Positions 1 through 6,870 of a stretch of 9,084 nucleotides of DNA are shown here, in pieces. The translations under genes were made by a program, and so were the position numbers. Positions within the stretch are counted from its first letter, which is position 1; the number at the start of each line of letters is the position of its first letter. Under the pieces are notes generated by a model. It worked only from the letters and a program-made list of their open reading frames with translations, searched no databases and had not been told where the DNA came from. The DNA comes from Verrucomicrobiota bacterium. GTDB taxonomy: Bacteria; Chlamydiota; Chlamydiia; Chlamydiales; JAEYWL01. The stretch lies in assembly GCA_023428915.1 (NCBI GenBank), contig JAEYWL010000060.1, positions 1 to 9,084 of the forward strand. The letters run 5' to 3'.

Positions 1-117
1 GAGCACTTAGAATGACCCACCCTGTCGGGCATCCCAAGTGACCCACCTGGCGGGCAACAAGAATGACCCACCCAACGAGCAAAAAGTTTGACCCACCCCA
101 GCCTCAAAAATGCGGGC
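1..117. repeat. Left terminal inverted repeat of the IS21 element with four transposase-binding-type repeats
   Basis: This is the left arm, truncated by the window edge. It contains tgacccac at 13-20, 39-46, 64-71 and 89-96, a spacing of 25-26 bp. A weaker match to the right arm (gccgag, cct) continues to about 128 after a 3-bp gap. IS21 elements are known to have multiple short terminal repeats bound by IstA, and I infer that role here. Confidence 0.9.
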
Positions 118-162
118 GCCGAGGCCTACCAAACCTATCAAAAAATCAGCTCTTTCTAACCC

Positions 163-924
163 CTATTTTTTACGTTCTTTTTTTACTCTTTTTTGAAATT
201 GTTCCAAACGATAGCTATTGCCTTCAAGGGAAATTTCAATTCCTCTGTGCACAAGGCGATCTAGAGCAGCTGTTGCAATCAATGCATTATTAAATATCCC
301 GGACCATTCACTCATATCCCGATTACTTGTAATAATCATTGCTTTCTTCTCATACCGTTGACAAATGACTTCATAAAGATCTTCTTGCTGATCCTCCTCC
401 AATGATTGCAATCCAAAGTCATCTAAGATCAAAAGTGGTGCTTTGATAATGTATTCCATACGTCTCTTATAACTCCCATCTCCACGCCCACTTTGAATCC
501 AGTCAAATAACTTGCTACACCGATAAAACAAAACATCGAATCCTTTTCGACAAGCCTCATGCCCTAAAGCTTGGGCTAAATGGCTTTTTCCTGTGCCGCT
601 TGGTCCTAAAAGGAAAATATTTTGTCCTTCAAGCACAAATTTGCACGTTGCAAGCTCTCGAACCAATGCTACAGGAGTTTTAGGGTTAAAAGAAAAATCA
701 AAGGTTTCTAAAGTTTTATCTTGAGAAAGGCTGCTCTTAGCAAATCTACGGGTTAACTGTTTGTAATTTCTTTGATCAATCTCGTCGGACAAGAGCATGT
801 CTAGGAATGTAGAATAACTCCATTTTTCAACAGAGGCTGTTTGCAGCCTCTGTTCAAATGTGTTTAACATCCCAGGCATTTTCAGCCGTTGAATTTTTTT
901 GCTGATGAATATTGTTTCATCCAT
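163..924 (-). CDS. istB: IstB, AAA+ ATPase helper of IS21 transposition
   Basis: IstB is the DnaC-like AAA+ ATPase that binds target DNA and activates the IstA transposase. The 253-aa length is normal for the family. The Walker A motif GPSGTGKS is at residues 107-114 and Walker B LLILDDFG at 164-171. A sensor-like ITSNRDMSEW starts near 198 and LDRL lies near 221. The N-terminal 80 residues form the usual helical IstA-contact region, and the tail is basic (KKERKK). ATG at 924-922 is preceded by AAAGGGG at a good distance. The start overlaps the end of istA by 8 bp (ATGGATGA), so translation is probably coupled, as is typical for IS21. No break is visible. Confidence 0.96.
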   Translation of the reverse strand: MDETIFISKKIQRLKMPGMLNTFEQRLQTASVEKWSYSTFLDMLLSDEIDQRNYKQLTRRFAKSSLSQDKTLETFDFSFNPKTPVALVRELATCKFVLEGQNIFLLGPSGTGKSHLAQALGHEACRKGFDVLFYRCSKLFDWIQSGRGDGSYKRRMEYIIKAPLLILDDFGLQSLEEDQQEDLYEVICQRYEKKAMIITSNRDMSEWSGIFNNALIATAALDRLVHRGIEISLEGNSYRLEQFQKRVKKERKK

Positions 925-2482
925 GGTATACCCCTTTGGTTATAGGTTTGATTTGATACTCTTGTGGATTCCGCGCATACTTGTATAAAGGATGGATCTT
1001 CGATGGTTTCTCCTTGACCGGTTCTTGATCCAATCCATTTTCTAGAATATCCTTTACGCTTTGATAGCGTAGGGTGTTGTAATGCAAGGCTCTATTACAA
1101 GCAGCTTCTATTCTTTCTTTTTCATAGGAGAGCGCTAGGGAAAGAAGCTTTCTTATCGGTCTAAGCTTGTCTACTGCAGGGTCGCTTAGAATTTTTTGCA
1201 CCAAGGCATGTGTACAAGGTCCTATTTCTTCGGACTGAATCAAAAGCCCTTCTCTAGTGCAAGAAAGGACCACTTCCTTAAATGGGGGTGCGTGCTCAGG
1301 AATTCTCCGATATTCCCATTTCTGTGAAGCTCTTTGATGCAAAGCAACTTGATTGTGCTCAAAGAAAATACGTATTAAAGATGTTGTGGACATGATTTGA
1401 ACAGTCTGTCCAATGAGATAATATGGGACAGAATAATAAGCATTATCCCACATCACACGCCATTCTTTCCTCACTTCGCACTGATGCCATTCAGCTATAT
1501 CCCAGCGGCTTTGCGGCAAAGGCTTGAGGTTTGCTTTTTCGTCTTCTGCGAAAATGACAGCAGGCGATCTTCCTGCTCCATAAACAATTCTTACATTCGC
1601 TACCTCTCGATCCCATTTTTCAAGCTCTTCTTGGAGGGTTTTTAGGTCCAGGTAGGGCTGATGTTTTTTCTTTTCTTTGATGAAGGGTAGGAAGCTTTTC
1701 TTGATATAACTTATATCATTTTCTACCCCTCCTTTATGTTGAGGAGTATAAGGTAGGCAAGGATCGATCAGGGTTTGATAGTATTCCGCCATTTCCCTAT
1801 AAGATCGGTTAAGTTGGTCGTTATCAATGCAGTTTTTGATTACGCCTGCTTTTAGGTTATCCAACACAATCTTTGAAGGCACTCCTCCAAAGTGTTCGAA
1901 GGAATGAATATGGCATTTGATGAAAGTGACCACATTTTGATTAAAAACAACTTCTCGATAGGCTTTTCTTGAGTGGCGTAAACGTGCAGAAAACACCCAA
2001 GTTTTCTTAAATTTCGATTGAAGGGGATCCCAGAATAGACCTAGAAAGCCAAAATCTACCTCTAAAACCTCACCAGGACTGGTTTGTCGAACCATAACAG
2101 GATCTACCTGTTTAGGAAATTTTTTGCGCAAGTAACGGCGCACCTGATAGATGCTACAAGACATTCTCTCTCTTAGTAGCTTATGGATAACGACACAGGA
2201 GTATCCAGCAGTCTGCCATTCCTTAATCAGCTCATGATAGGGTTCAAAAATAGAAGCTTTTGGTTGCGAGGATTCAGCAAAAACCTGATGCAGTTGATGA
2301 TCATCGGGTATAGGGCATGCTGGGTCAAGCCAGCCATGCTGATGAGCAGTATTTCGAATACCTCTCAAAATTAAACGATGGATCTGTAAGTCTTTGCTAA
2401 TATTCCGCAAGCTATGTTGCAGGCGCATTCTATAAATAGATTCACGAATTTTTTGCATATGTGTTCTCTTTCCTTTGCTCAT
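917..2482 (-). CDS. istA: IstA, DDE transposase of the IS21 family
   Basis: This is the transposase that binds the element ends and carries out strand transfer. At 521 aa it is full length. A helix-turn-helix-like segment lies at about residues 18-45 and a second DNA-binding-like segment at 83-121. The catalytic triad is visible as D143 (EVDFG), D208 (VLDNL) and E254 (HKGGVEN), with the G-x-E context usual for IS21. A basic, beta-rich C-terminal domain with NAYYSVP follows at about 341-400. ATG at 2482-2480 is preceded by AAGAAGG, a good ribosome-binding site. It is the first gene of the istA-istB operon, and its promoter must lie between 2483 and the right end. Confidence 0.96.
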   Translation of the reverse strand: MSKGKRTHMQKIRESIYRMRLQHSLRNISKDLQIHRLILRGIRNTAHQHGWLDPACPIPDDHQLHQVFAESSQPKASIFEPYHELIKEWQTAGYSCVVIHKLLRERMSCSIYQVRRYLRKKFPKQVDPVMVRQTSPGEVLEVDFGFLGLFWDPLQSKFKKTWVFSARLRHSRKAYREVVFNQNVVTFIKCHIHSFEHFGGVPSKIVLDNLKAGVIKNCIDNDQLNRSYREMAEYYQTLIDPCLPYTPQHKGGVENDISYIKKSFLPFIKEKKKHQPYLDLKTLQEELEKWDREVANVRIVYGAGRSPAVIFAEDEKANLKPLPQSRWDIAEWHQCEVRKEWRVMWDNAYYSVPYYLIGQTVQIMSTTSLIRIFFEHNQVALHQRASQKWEYRRIPEHAPPFKEVVLSCTREGLLIQSEEIGPCTHALVQKILSDPAVDKLRPIRKLLSLALSYEKERIEAACNRALHYNTLRYQSVKDILENGLDQEPVKEKPSKIHPLYKYARNPQEYQIKPITKGVYHG

Positions 2483-2504
2483 GGGTTACCTTCTTAAGTT
2501 TTGA

Positions 2505-2521
2505 GTACCAAATTTCGGTAC
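2505..2521. promoter_or_regulatory. Short inverted repeat upstream of istA, possible operator
   Basis: GTACC at 2505-2509 and GGTAC at 2517-2521 form perfect 5-bp arms around an AT-rich centre, 23 bp upstream of the istA start codon. The position suits a regulator of istA transcription or translation. The arms are short and chance is possible. Confidence 0.25.
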
Positions 2522-2609
2522 ACAAAAAACTTAGTGGTCACATCCTTTTAATGTGGAAAAAAGAAGGCTAAAAATGTTCGATTTTGTGTGGATTAATAGG
2601 CTCGGCTGA

Positions 2610-2751
2610 GCCCGCATTTTTGAGGCTGGGGTGGGTCAAACTTTTTGCTCGTTGGGTGGGTCATTCTTGTTGCCCGCCAGGTGGGTCGCTTGCGATGCCC
2701 GACAGGGTGGGTCATTCTAAGTGCTCGCAAAGTGGGTCATTCTTCGTGCCA
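2610..2751. repeat. Right terminal inverted repeat of the IS21 element with five repeats
   Basis: This is the complete right arm. The complementary motif gtgggtca (once gtgggtcg) is at 2631-2638, 2656-2663, 2681-2688, 2707-2714 and 2732-2739, every 25-26 bp, or about two and a half helical turns. The outermost copy has no partner inside the window. Just inside the arm, ggctc at 2599-2603 and gagcc at 2608-2612 can form a small hairpin that the left end lacks. Confidence 0.9.
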
Positions 2752-2796
2752 TTTGACATCTTAAAAGCAGTATGATCTAACAATAGCAAGGTAATT

Positions 2797-2957
2797 AGCT
2801 ATTTATAGCTTTTACGGCATGTATGAGGCCTTGTAGGAAAAGTCTTCCTTCGGTCGACTTATCCTAAAATTTTTTGTGATGTGCAGCAAAAATTTTAGGA
2901 GAGATAAAGAAAAATTGTAAGCTCGTGAAGCTTCTAACACAACAACGAGCTTACAAT
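2797..2957 (+). promoter_or_regulatory. Hairpin-rich leader of the AT-rich two-gene cassette
   Basis: Four successive inverted repeats fill the space between the IS21 end and the 69-aa gene. They are AGCTAT/ATAGCT (2797-2810), GGAAAAGTC/GACTTATCC with one mismatch (2836-2844 and 2856-2864), CCTAAAATTTTTTG/CAAAAATTTTAGG (2863-2876 and 2887-2899), and a perfect 13-bp pair ATTGTAAGCTCGT/ACGAGCTTACAAT (2914-2926 and 2945-2957). A Shine-Dalgarno-like AGGAGAG at 2897-2903 starts inside the third stem. The first two bases of the start codon (2956-2957) close the fourth stem. A role in translation control is inferred. The third stem has no U-run after it, so it is not a standard terminator. Confidence 0.5.
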
Positions 2958-3165
2958 GTCCCAATACAAAGTACGGTATGAAAACGACATCGTACCTAAA
3001 GCTGATATTCAGGGGAGACTAAGAAATTTACATACAACAAAAGTTATTGAATCTAGCGGCCCCAAAAAATTTATCGATGTTGAAAAACATAGTTTTCAAC
3101 ATCCTATTTATTATGATAAAATTCAAAATGAAACTGGTAAGTTTATAAAGGCAAATACAAAATGA
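2956..3165 (+). CDS. Hypothetical 69-aa protein of the AT-rich cassette
   Basis: I do not recognise this protein. It is short, soluble-looking, basic and hydrophilic, with no signal peptide or membrane helix. A stop codon (TAA, 2935-2937) lies in frame 18 bases before the ATG, so it is not simply the open end of a longer gene. The ATG has only a weak adjacent site (GAG at 2947-2949). A better AGGAGAG lies at 2897-2903 across a hairpin. The stop overlaps the ATG of the lipoprotein gene (ATGA), which argues for a true two-gene operon. The sequence resembles the C-terminal tail of a larger secreted protein, so it could be a relic of a toxin gene, but this is only an impression. Confidence 0.6.
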   Translation: MSQYKVRYENDIVPKADIQGRLRNLHTTKVIESSGPKKFIDVEKHSFQHPIYYDKIQNETGKFIKANTK

Positions 3166-3659
3166 TTTTTAAATATTTTTTTTTACTAACTCTATTTGTT
3201 TCTTGCTCGTCAAACTCAAAAAATGAACTTAACAAATCTGTCGATTTTTCTATTAATCAATTAAATGAATTATATAATGCTAAATTGATAGGCTCAGGAG
3301 GAGGAAGCACAGATAATAAAAAAAGGCTAATTTCGTTATCATTTGAAGTGCCAAAAAAACTCACTATTAATGAAGGGAGAAAATTGATTATAGCATTTAC
3401 GAATATAGTTTTAGAAAATATAAATAAAGAAGAAAATAGAAATTATTTATACAACTATCCATTTACAATTAACAATCTTGATCTAACTCTGTATAATTCT
3501 TATGGAGATAGCCTGCAAAAAGTTTACTATCCTTATTTATTTGCAATATCTATTAGTAAACATGGGGTATATTATTCTTTTCGAACAGAAACAAAAAATT
3601 CTTATATAGAAGAGGAAAGCTACGAAGAAGCGCTCCAAAAGCTTAAGGACGAGCAATAG
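3162..3659 (+). CDS. Putative lipoprotein, function unknown
   Basis: The 165-aa product starts with a lysine and a hydrophobic stretch ending in the lipobox FVSC, so C15 is the likely lipidated residue and the first 14 residues are a signal peptide. The rest is polar, rich in N, K and Y, with a likely mixed alpha/beta fold and a charged C-terminal helix (EEALQKLKDEQ). No known domain is recognised. It overlaps the 69-aa gene by 4 bp and is probably translationally coupled. Base composition is unlike its neighbours: 14 of 60 bases at 3361-3420 are G or C, against 28 of 60 at 4501-4560. This suggests recent transfer. A lipoprotein behind a small soluble protein is a layout seen in toxin-immunity pairs, but nothing here proves that. 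Confidence 0.8.
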   Translation: MIFKYFFLLTLFVSCSSNSKNELNKSVDFSINQLNELYNAKLIGSGGGSTDNKKRLISLSFEVPKKLTINEGRKLIIAFTNIVLENINKEENRNYLYNYPFTINNLDLTLYNSYGDSLQKVYYPYLFAISISKHGVYYSFRTETKNSYIEEESYEEALQKLKDEQ

Positions 3660-3832
3660 TCATCAACAACCTATCTTCAATTGAGAGATATGATGGCTTT
3701 CCTCTCCGAGATGTCCTTTTATTCTCAGCCTCTTTCACTATAGCGATCATCTCTACAAAGTAAGCGGGAAATAAACCCATCTTGGCAGGAAATTTGCGCA
3801 TCTTATATCATTAGATACTCAATGAATTTCAG
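3646..3832 (-). pseudogene. Remnant of an IS5-type transposase gene (N-terminal part)
   Basis: The minus strand encodes a 52-residue open frame from ATG at 3801 to TAA at 3645-3643. It contains RRGKPSYLSIEDRLLMT, which matches the G-x-P/K-x-L-S-x-E-D-x-L-L-M-T helix-turn-helix region at the N-terminus of IS5/IS1031-type DDE transposases (HTH_Tnp_4 family). Upstream, after a frameshift near 3805, the earlier start region (K-F-I-E-Y-L) can be followed to about 3832. The match stops after LLMT near 3658, where the expected catalytic domain is missing entirely. The break coincides with the stop codon of the lipoprotein gene (3657-3659), so a deletion or insertion junction lies there. It is not functional. 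Confidence 0.75.
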
Positions 3833-3855
3833 AAGATGGCTTCATTAGGCGTTGC

Positions 3856-5688
3856 CTACTTTGGGCAGTCTTCGGTAATTAGATTCCAAAAAACGCGATT
3901 ACTAAGTTGCAGCATTTCATTTGATGGCGGTTTAAATTCTTGATTTGCCGAAAGTCGTATAAGCTGATCGCAAAGTTTCTCAAAGTGCATATCTGAACTT
4001 TTACTTAACCAGGTTCCCCAGAGGTAACCCAAATAAGCCGCATCTTGTAAGCTGGCTTCTCGAACCTCTTCAAAAAACTTTGGATCATTTATCCAATCGA
4101 GAGTAATTGGCGTAAGAGGGGGTAAGAAGCCTTTTGTTTCATCACTTATTTTATGAAGTGTTACTTTAGCAATCAGAATTGTGCAGGGAGAAAGCGTGGT
4201 CAATGCCCCGTAGCCGTATTTAGGGTGAATGTAAATTTTGCGAACCCCTTCTTCTTGCATTCCTTTCATTCCGTTTGTAAATGCCGGTATGGTTTGAGAA
4301 AGATCTATCCAACAATTGTGACGAGCCGATAAAGTATTGCCCAATCCATCCTCGATAACATAACTCAATAGGATATCAGAGACTGAATCAAGGTGCTTTC
4401 CTGACCCTATTTTGAGATCTTCAAAGTAAAGGCCTTGAGGTACTATCTCTATTAATTTCTCTGTTTTCGAGTAAGAGAGAATCTGTTCGTCTGCAATCTG
4501 CAGGTTCGATCGGGCCAGTTTTAATCCAGCTAAGACCCCTGAGCTTATTCTAACTTTTGGTTTAAGATTATCAGTTGCTTCACAACGAACAAAAGCCTCA
4601 ACAAACTTTGACATCACTTCTTTATCAAATTCTTGTAACCACTGCCCCACAATGTTTGCTACAGCTTCTTCTACATCCCCATTTACGGCAAGATGCGTTG
4701 TTTGCTTTAAAGTAGCAGCTTGGCTAACGATTGGTTTTTCTCCGGTAATTTTTTCTAAAATGTATTCCAGTAAATCAGATTTTGATAGCAGAGTTTGAAT
4801 GCTTTTTTGGGAGATTTGTGCTTCTTCAAATAGGCACTTGTTATGAGGATTTTTATAGGCCCCAAAAATAAAGGCGGGCTTTTCCTTTAATAGGATTACT
4901 GGCACTTCTTCTTTTTGAGCCGTAATTTTTTTTCTTTCTTCTTGCAGTGTAATGCAGCCTGATCCCGGTTGGACAACGTATTTTTCTAACATAGAATAAT
5001 TAGCCGATGCAATGTATGAAAGAAAATAATTTTGCAGCCCCCAATCGACCTCCTCACGGGCTTTTTGAGATAATGCATCGGAAAAAGGCGGTGAATCAAA
5101 AGTCCCTTGCGCCCCTTCTATTTCTTCCAAGCGTCCGCCCATCAAACTATTGTGCGTGCCATACCCTAATAATATCCCCATTAGAGCATTATTGCTTTTT
5201 ATGATGGTGTCAAGGGGTTGAGGTGAATCAGCAATAAGCTCGGTCAATGAAGTAGTATCTAATGTTGGTCCAAGAAGTATACGAAACAGATCGAGATTGT
5301 CTTCAAGAGTATCTTTTAATTTATCGCGATTGATAAATAATAATTCATGGTAGAACCCTCCAAATTTACGATCGAATACTTTGGTTATTTTGAAAACAGT
5401 GTTTTTTTGCATGGGAGCCAACTGTTTCCATTTTTTAATAGCTTCCTCAGCTAAAACATTCCATTGAAAAAAACAAGAATGGGGCAACCTTAAGCAGGTG
5501 TTTGGATAAATATTTAGAGCTGAAAGCGGCTTCTTTCCTTCTAAAACATAACCAAAGGCTTCATCTTGAACCATTTTCCGAAAGAATCGATCTAAAACTT
5601 GATAGTCAGAGGGGTCATTAATGGTTGCAGGTGTGCTGTAGAGAGGGAATGCAAGCGAACATAATATAATCTGCAGGATTGTTTTCAT
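3856..5688 (-). CDS. Exported 610-aa protein with a C-terminal, degenerate FKBP-type isomerase domain
   Basis: Residues 1-18 look like a Sec signal peptide (MKTILQIILCSLAFPLYS), so the protein is probably periplasmic or secreted. Residues 20-340 match no domain I know and include a glycine-rich GILLGYGTHNSLMGGR stretch (171-186). Residues 340-412 resemble the helical linker of Mip-type FKBPs. Residues 413-513 form an FKBP domain with IPAFTNGMKGM (467-477) and HPKYGYG (488-494). Of the usual active-site residues, the Y of the first strand (Y443) and the Y of YG (Y493) are present. The FD pair is replaced by LS and the usual W by F470, so prolyl isomerase activity may be weak and a chaperone or binding role is possible. 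A further 95-residue tail follows. No clear ribosome-binding site precedes the ATG; the signal peptide decides the start. Confidence 0.85.
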   Translation of the reverse strand: MKTILQIILCSLAFPLYSTPATINDPSDYQVLDRFFRKMVQDEAFGYVLEGKKPLSALNIYPNTCLRLPHSCFFQWNVLAEEAIKKWKQLAPMQKNTVFKITKVFDRKFGGFYHELLFINRDKLKDTLEDNLDLFRILLGPTLDTTSLTELIADSPQPLDTIIKSNNALMGILLGYGTHNSLMGGRLEEIEGAQGTFDSPPFSDALSQKAREEVDWGLQNYFLSYIASANYSMLEKYVVQPGSGCITLQEERKKITAQKEEVPVILLKEKPAFIFGAYKNPHNKCLFEEAQISQKSIQTLLSKSDLLEYILEKITGEKPIVSQAATLKQTTHLAVNGDVEEAVANIVGQWLQEFDKEVMSKFVEAFVRCEATDNLKPKVRISSGVLAGLKLARSNLQIADEQILSYSKTEKLIEIVPQGLYFEDLKIGSGKHLDSVSDILLSYVIEDGLGNTLSARHNCWIDLSQTIPAFTNGMKGMQEEGVRKIYIHPKYGYGALTTLSPCTILIAKVTLHKISDETKGFLPPLTPITLDWINDPKFFEEVREASLQDAAYLGYLWGTWLSKSSDMHFEKLCDQLIRLSANQEFKPPSNEMLQLSNRVFWNLITEDCPK

Positions 5689-5713
5689 AGCATTTTTCGT
5701 TTCATTTTAGTAA

Positions 5714-5750
5714 TAAAAAAACCTCTCTTTGTCTCTTAGAAAAAGAGAGG
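5714..5750 (-). terminator. Rho-independent terminator after the 114-aa gene
   Basis: Read on the minus strand, a perfect 9-bp stem CCTCTCTTT/AAAGAGAGG (5742-5750 with 5722-5730) with an 11-nt loop is followed directly by seven U residues (5721-5715). It starts 8 bases after the stop codon of the 114-aa gene. Only 25 bases separate the U-run from the ATG of the 610-aa gene. Confidence 0.88.
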
Positions 5751-5758
5751 CTATACGA

Positions 5759-6103
5759 TTATTTATAATCGCTATAACAACTACAGCAGTAAGCGCAGCT
5801 TGAAATAGCGCATCCACCGCACCGGCAAACCACCCTATGGCCATTAGGACAGTAATTGCCTGCTCTTACAAGCCATAACGCTCCACTTCTCTCAAGAGAT
5901 TGAACTGTTAATAGATTTCCTTCATAGTTTACCTCTATTCCTTCTTGATTAATGATAAGATTTTCAAAAGGGAGAGTCAATATAACCTCTACTAACAGCG
6001 GGTTATGCGCGCTAATTTTTGTTTGGTTTTGTAAAGGTTGAGCGCCGCTTGCATGAATATGACATGCAAACATCATTGCCAAAATGAAAAGTATTTTTTT
6101 CAT
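5759..6103 (-). CDS. Secreted cysteine-rich 114-aa protein, function unknown
   Basis: A signal peptide is clear (MKKILFILAMMFACHIHASG, residues 1-20). Residues 35-80 look like a small beta-strand domain (IEVNYEGNLLTVQ). The C-terminal 30 residues hold eight cysteines (85, 93, 95, 98, 103, 106, 107, 109) and a histidine at 89, starting with NYCPNGH and including CRCGGC. This could bind zinc or form disulfides outside the cytoplasm. The start is supported by GGAGAAG 5 bases upstream of the ATG (6106-6112), and the gene ends in its own terminator. Its layout and middle part resemble the 115-aa protein at 8261-8608. I know no named family for it. Confidence 0.82.
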   Translation of the reverse strand: MKKILFILAMMFACHIHASGAQPLQNQTKISAHNPLLVEVILTLPFENLIINQEGIEVNYEGNLLTVQSLERSGALWLVRAGNYCPNGHRVVCRCGGCAISSCAYCCSCYSDYK

Positions 6104-6447
6104 AACTTCTCCAGCTAAATTGTTTGTTTTTGCTGTTCTAATTAGATGAAGAAATATTCCTTCACACCAATTGAAAAGCTCTCCCCCCTTTTTTATCTAA
6201 TAGCAAGCATAACTAGTTCTGTGGATTTTCTAATCCTAGGTACGCTGTGAGGTAAAACCTATCTGATCATCTAAAATTCCCAAACTATTAAAATTGCAAT
6301 CAGCATGCAGGTTTTACTTAAAGGAAGAAAATAAAGCAAACATTTAAAAACATTAGACTAATATTGAAGGATGCATTAGGTTGCATGGCGTAAAATGGAA
6401 CTTTTAGATGGGTTTCAATGAGTATAGACCATAATTTAAGGTGAAAA
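6104..6447. other. Divergent intergenic region between the 114-aa gene and the membrane-protein pair
   Basis: No gene is seen in these 344 bases. They must hold promoters for both divergent units. They contain a near-perfect 18-bp palindrome (6147-6164) and a distant 9-bp inverted repeat, GTAAAACCT at 6252-6260 with AGGTTTTAC at 6309-6317. No convincing sigma-70 promoter for the plus-strand genes is visible. AAGG at 6438-6441 is the ribosome-binding site of the 6448 gene. Confidence 0.6.
6141..6170 (-). promoter_or_regulatory. Possible promoter of the 114-aa gene with a palindrome filling its spacer
   Basis: On the minus strand, TTGGTG (6170-6165) and TCTAAT (6146-6141) are 18 bases apart, giving a leader of about 30 bases before the ATG at 6103. 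The spacer is exactly the 18-bp palindrome TGAAGAAATATTCCTTCA, in which only one pair fails to match. A repressor site overlapping the promoter is inferred. The two boxes are weak matches to consensus. Confidence 0.35.
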
Positions 6448-6870
6448 ATGGCTGAAGGACGTTTTAAGAGTAACTTGCGCTTTGCATTACGCAAAGAGGC
6501 TCAAGGTATAAGAGAAAGTACTCCTTTAAATAAGATAGAGAAGTTTGGAGACAGGCTTTCATGGTTTGCATATGAGTTTAAAGACCATTTTCTTAAGTTG
6601 TTTTATGACCCTCGTTTTATCACAGTATACTTAACTGGATTTGCCATGATCCTCACTTCACTTTTGTTCTATCCATCAGACACTTGGCGCATTCTTTCAA
6701 ATACCTGGCAGTGGTTTGTTGACCACATTAATTGGAGTTATGTCCGCTTTTGCCTTTGGGTTCTTTCAGAAGCCACTATTTTAGGTGTTGGTATCAGGGC
6801 TTTTGGCCGCTTTACTAACCAAAAGCTGCTGGATTACTACAAATCTATGGGTTCTAGCGCTAATGGATAA
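6448..6870 (+). CDS. Two-helix membrane protein, first of a tandem pair
   Basis: The 140-aa protein has a basic, amphipathic cytoplasmic-type N-terminus (about 1-55) and two predicted membrane helices at about 57-75 and 99-117. The second runs straight into the motif GIRAFGRFTN (115-124), and the tail is short and polar. No family name is known to me. ATG at 6448 is preceded by AAGG with a 6-base gap. The stop overlaps the start of the next gene, which encodes a protein of the same design and ends in the same motif, so the two are probably tandem duplicates. They may form a hetero-oligomer in the inner membrane; this is inferred from the overlap. Confidence 0.83.
   Translation: MAEGRFKSNLRFALRKEAQGIRESTPLNKIEKFGDRLSWFAYEFKDHFLKLFYDPRFITVYLTGFAMILTSLLFYPSDTWRILSNTWQWFVDHINWSYVRFCLWVLSEATILGVGIRAFGRFTNQKLLDYYKSMGSSANG

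Larger units (their letters stand above)
1..2751 (-). mobile_element. IS21-family insertion sequence, nearly complete
   Basis: The element carries istA and istB on the minus strand between long inverted ends. Bases 1-117 match the reverse complement of 2610-2726 at all but two positions (34 and 39). The right end continues outward to about 2751, where it reads gtgcca, so the element would start TGGCAC on its own strand, fitting the TG...CA ends common in IS21. By symmetry the left end lies about 25 bases before the window. Both genes are full length and the ends are nearly identical, so the copy looks recent and possibly active. The target duplication cannot be checked because the left flank is missing. 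Confidence 0.93.

Noticed and set aside
1..100. Evenly spaced repeats resembling a small CRISPR array
   Set aside because: The 25-bp period is mirrored as an inverted array at 2631-2739 around istA-istB, so these are insertion-sequence ends.
2584..2775. 63-codon plus-strand open frame
   Set aside because: It lies in the IS21 right inverted repeat and reads the repeat motifs as protein.
2753..2776. TTGACA followed by TATGAT as a promoter beyond the IS21 end
   Set aside because: The spacing is only 12 bases, and no good -10 box lies at 16-18 bases.
6785..6862. Earlier start for the second membrane protein
   Set aside because: It would overlap the first gene by 86 bases and has no ribosome-binding site, whereas ATG 6863 gives an 8-bp coupling overlap and a length matching its paralogue.
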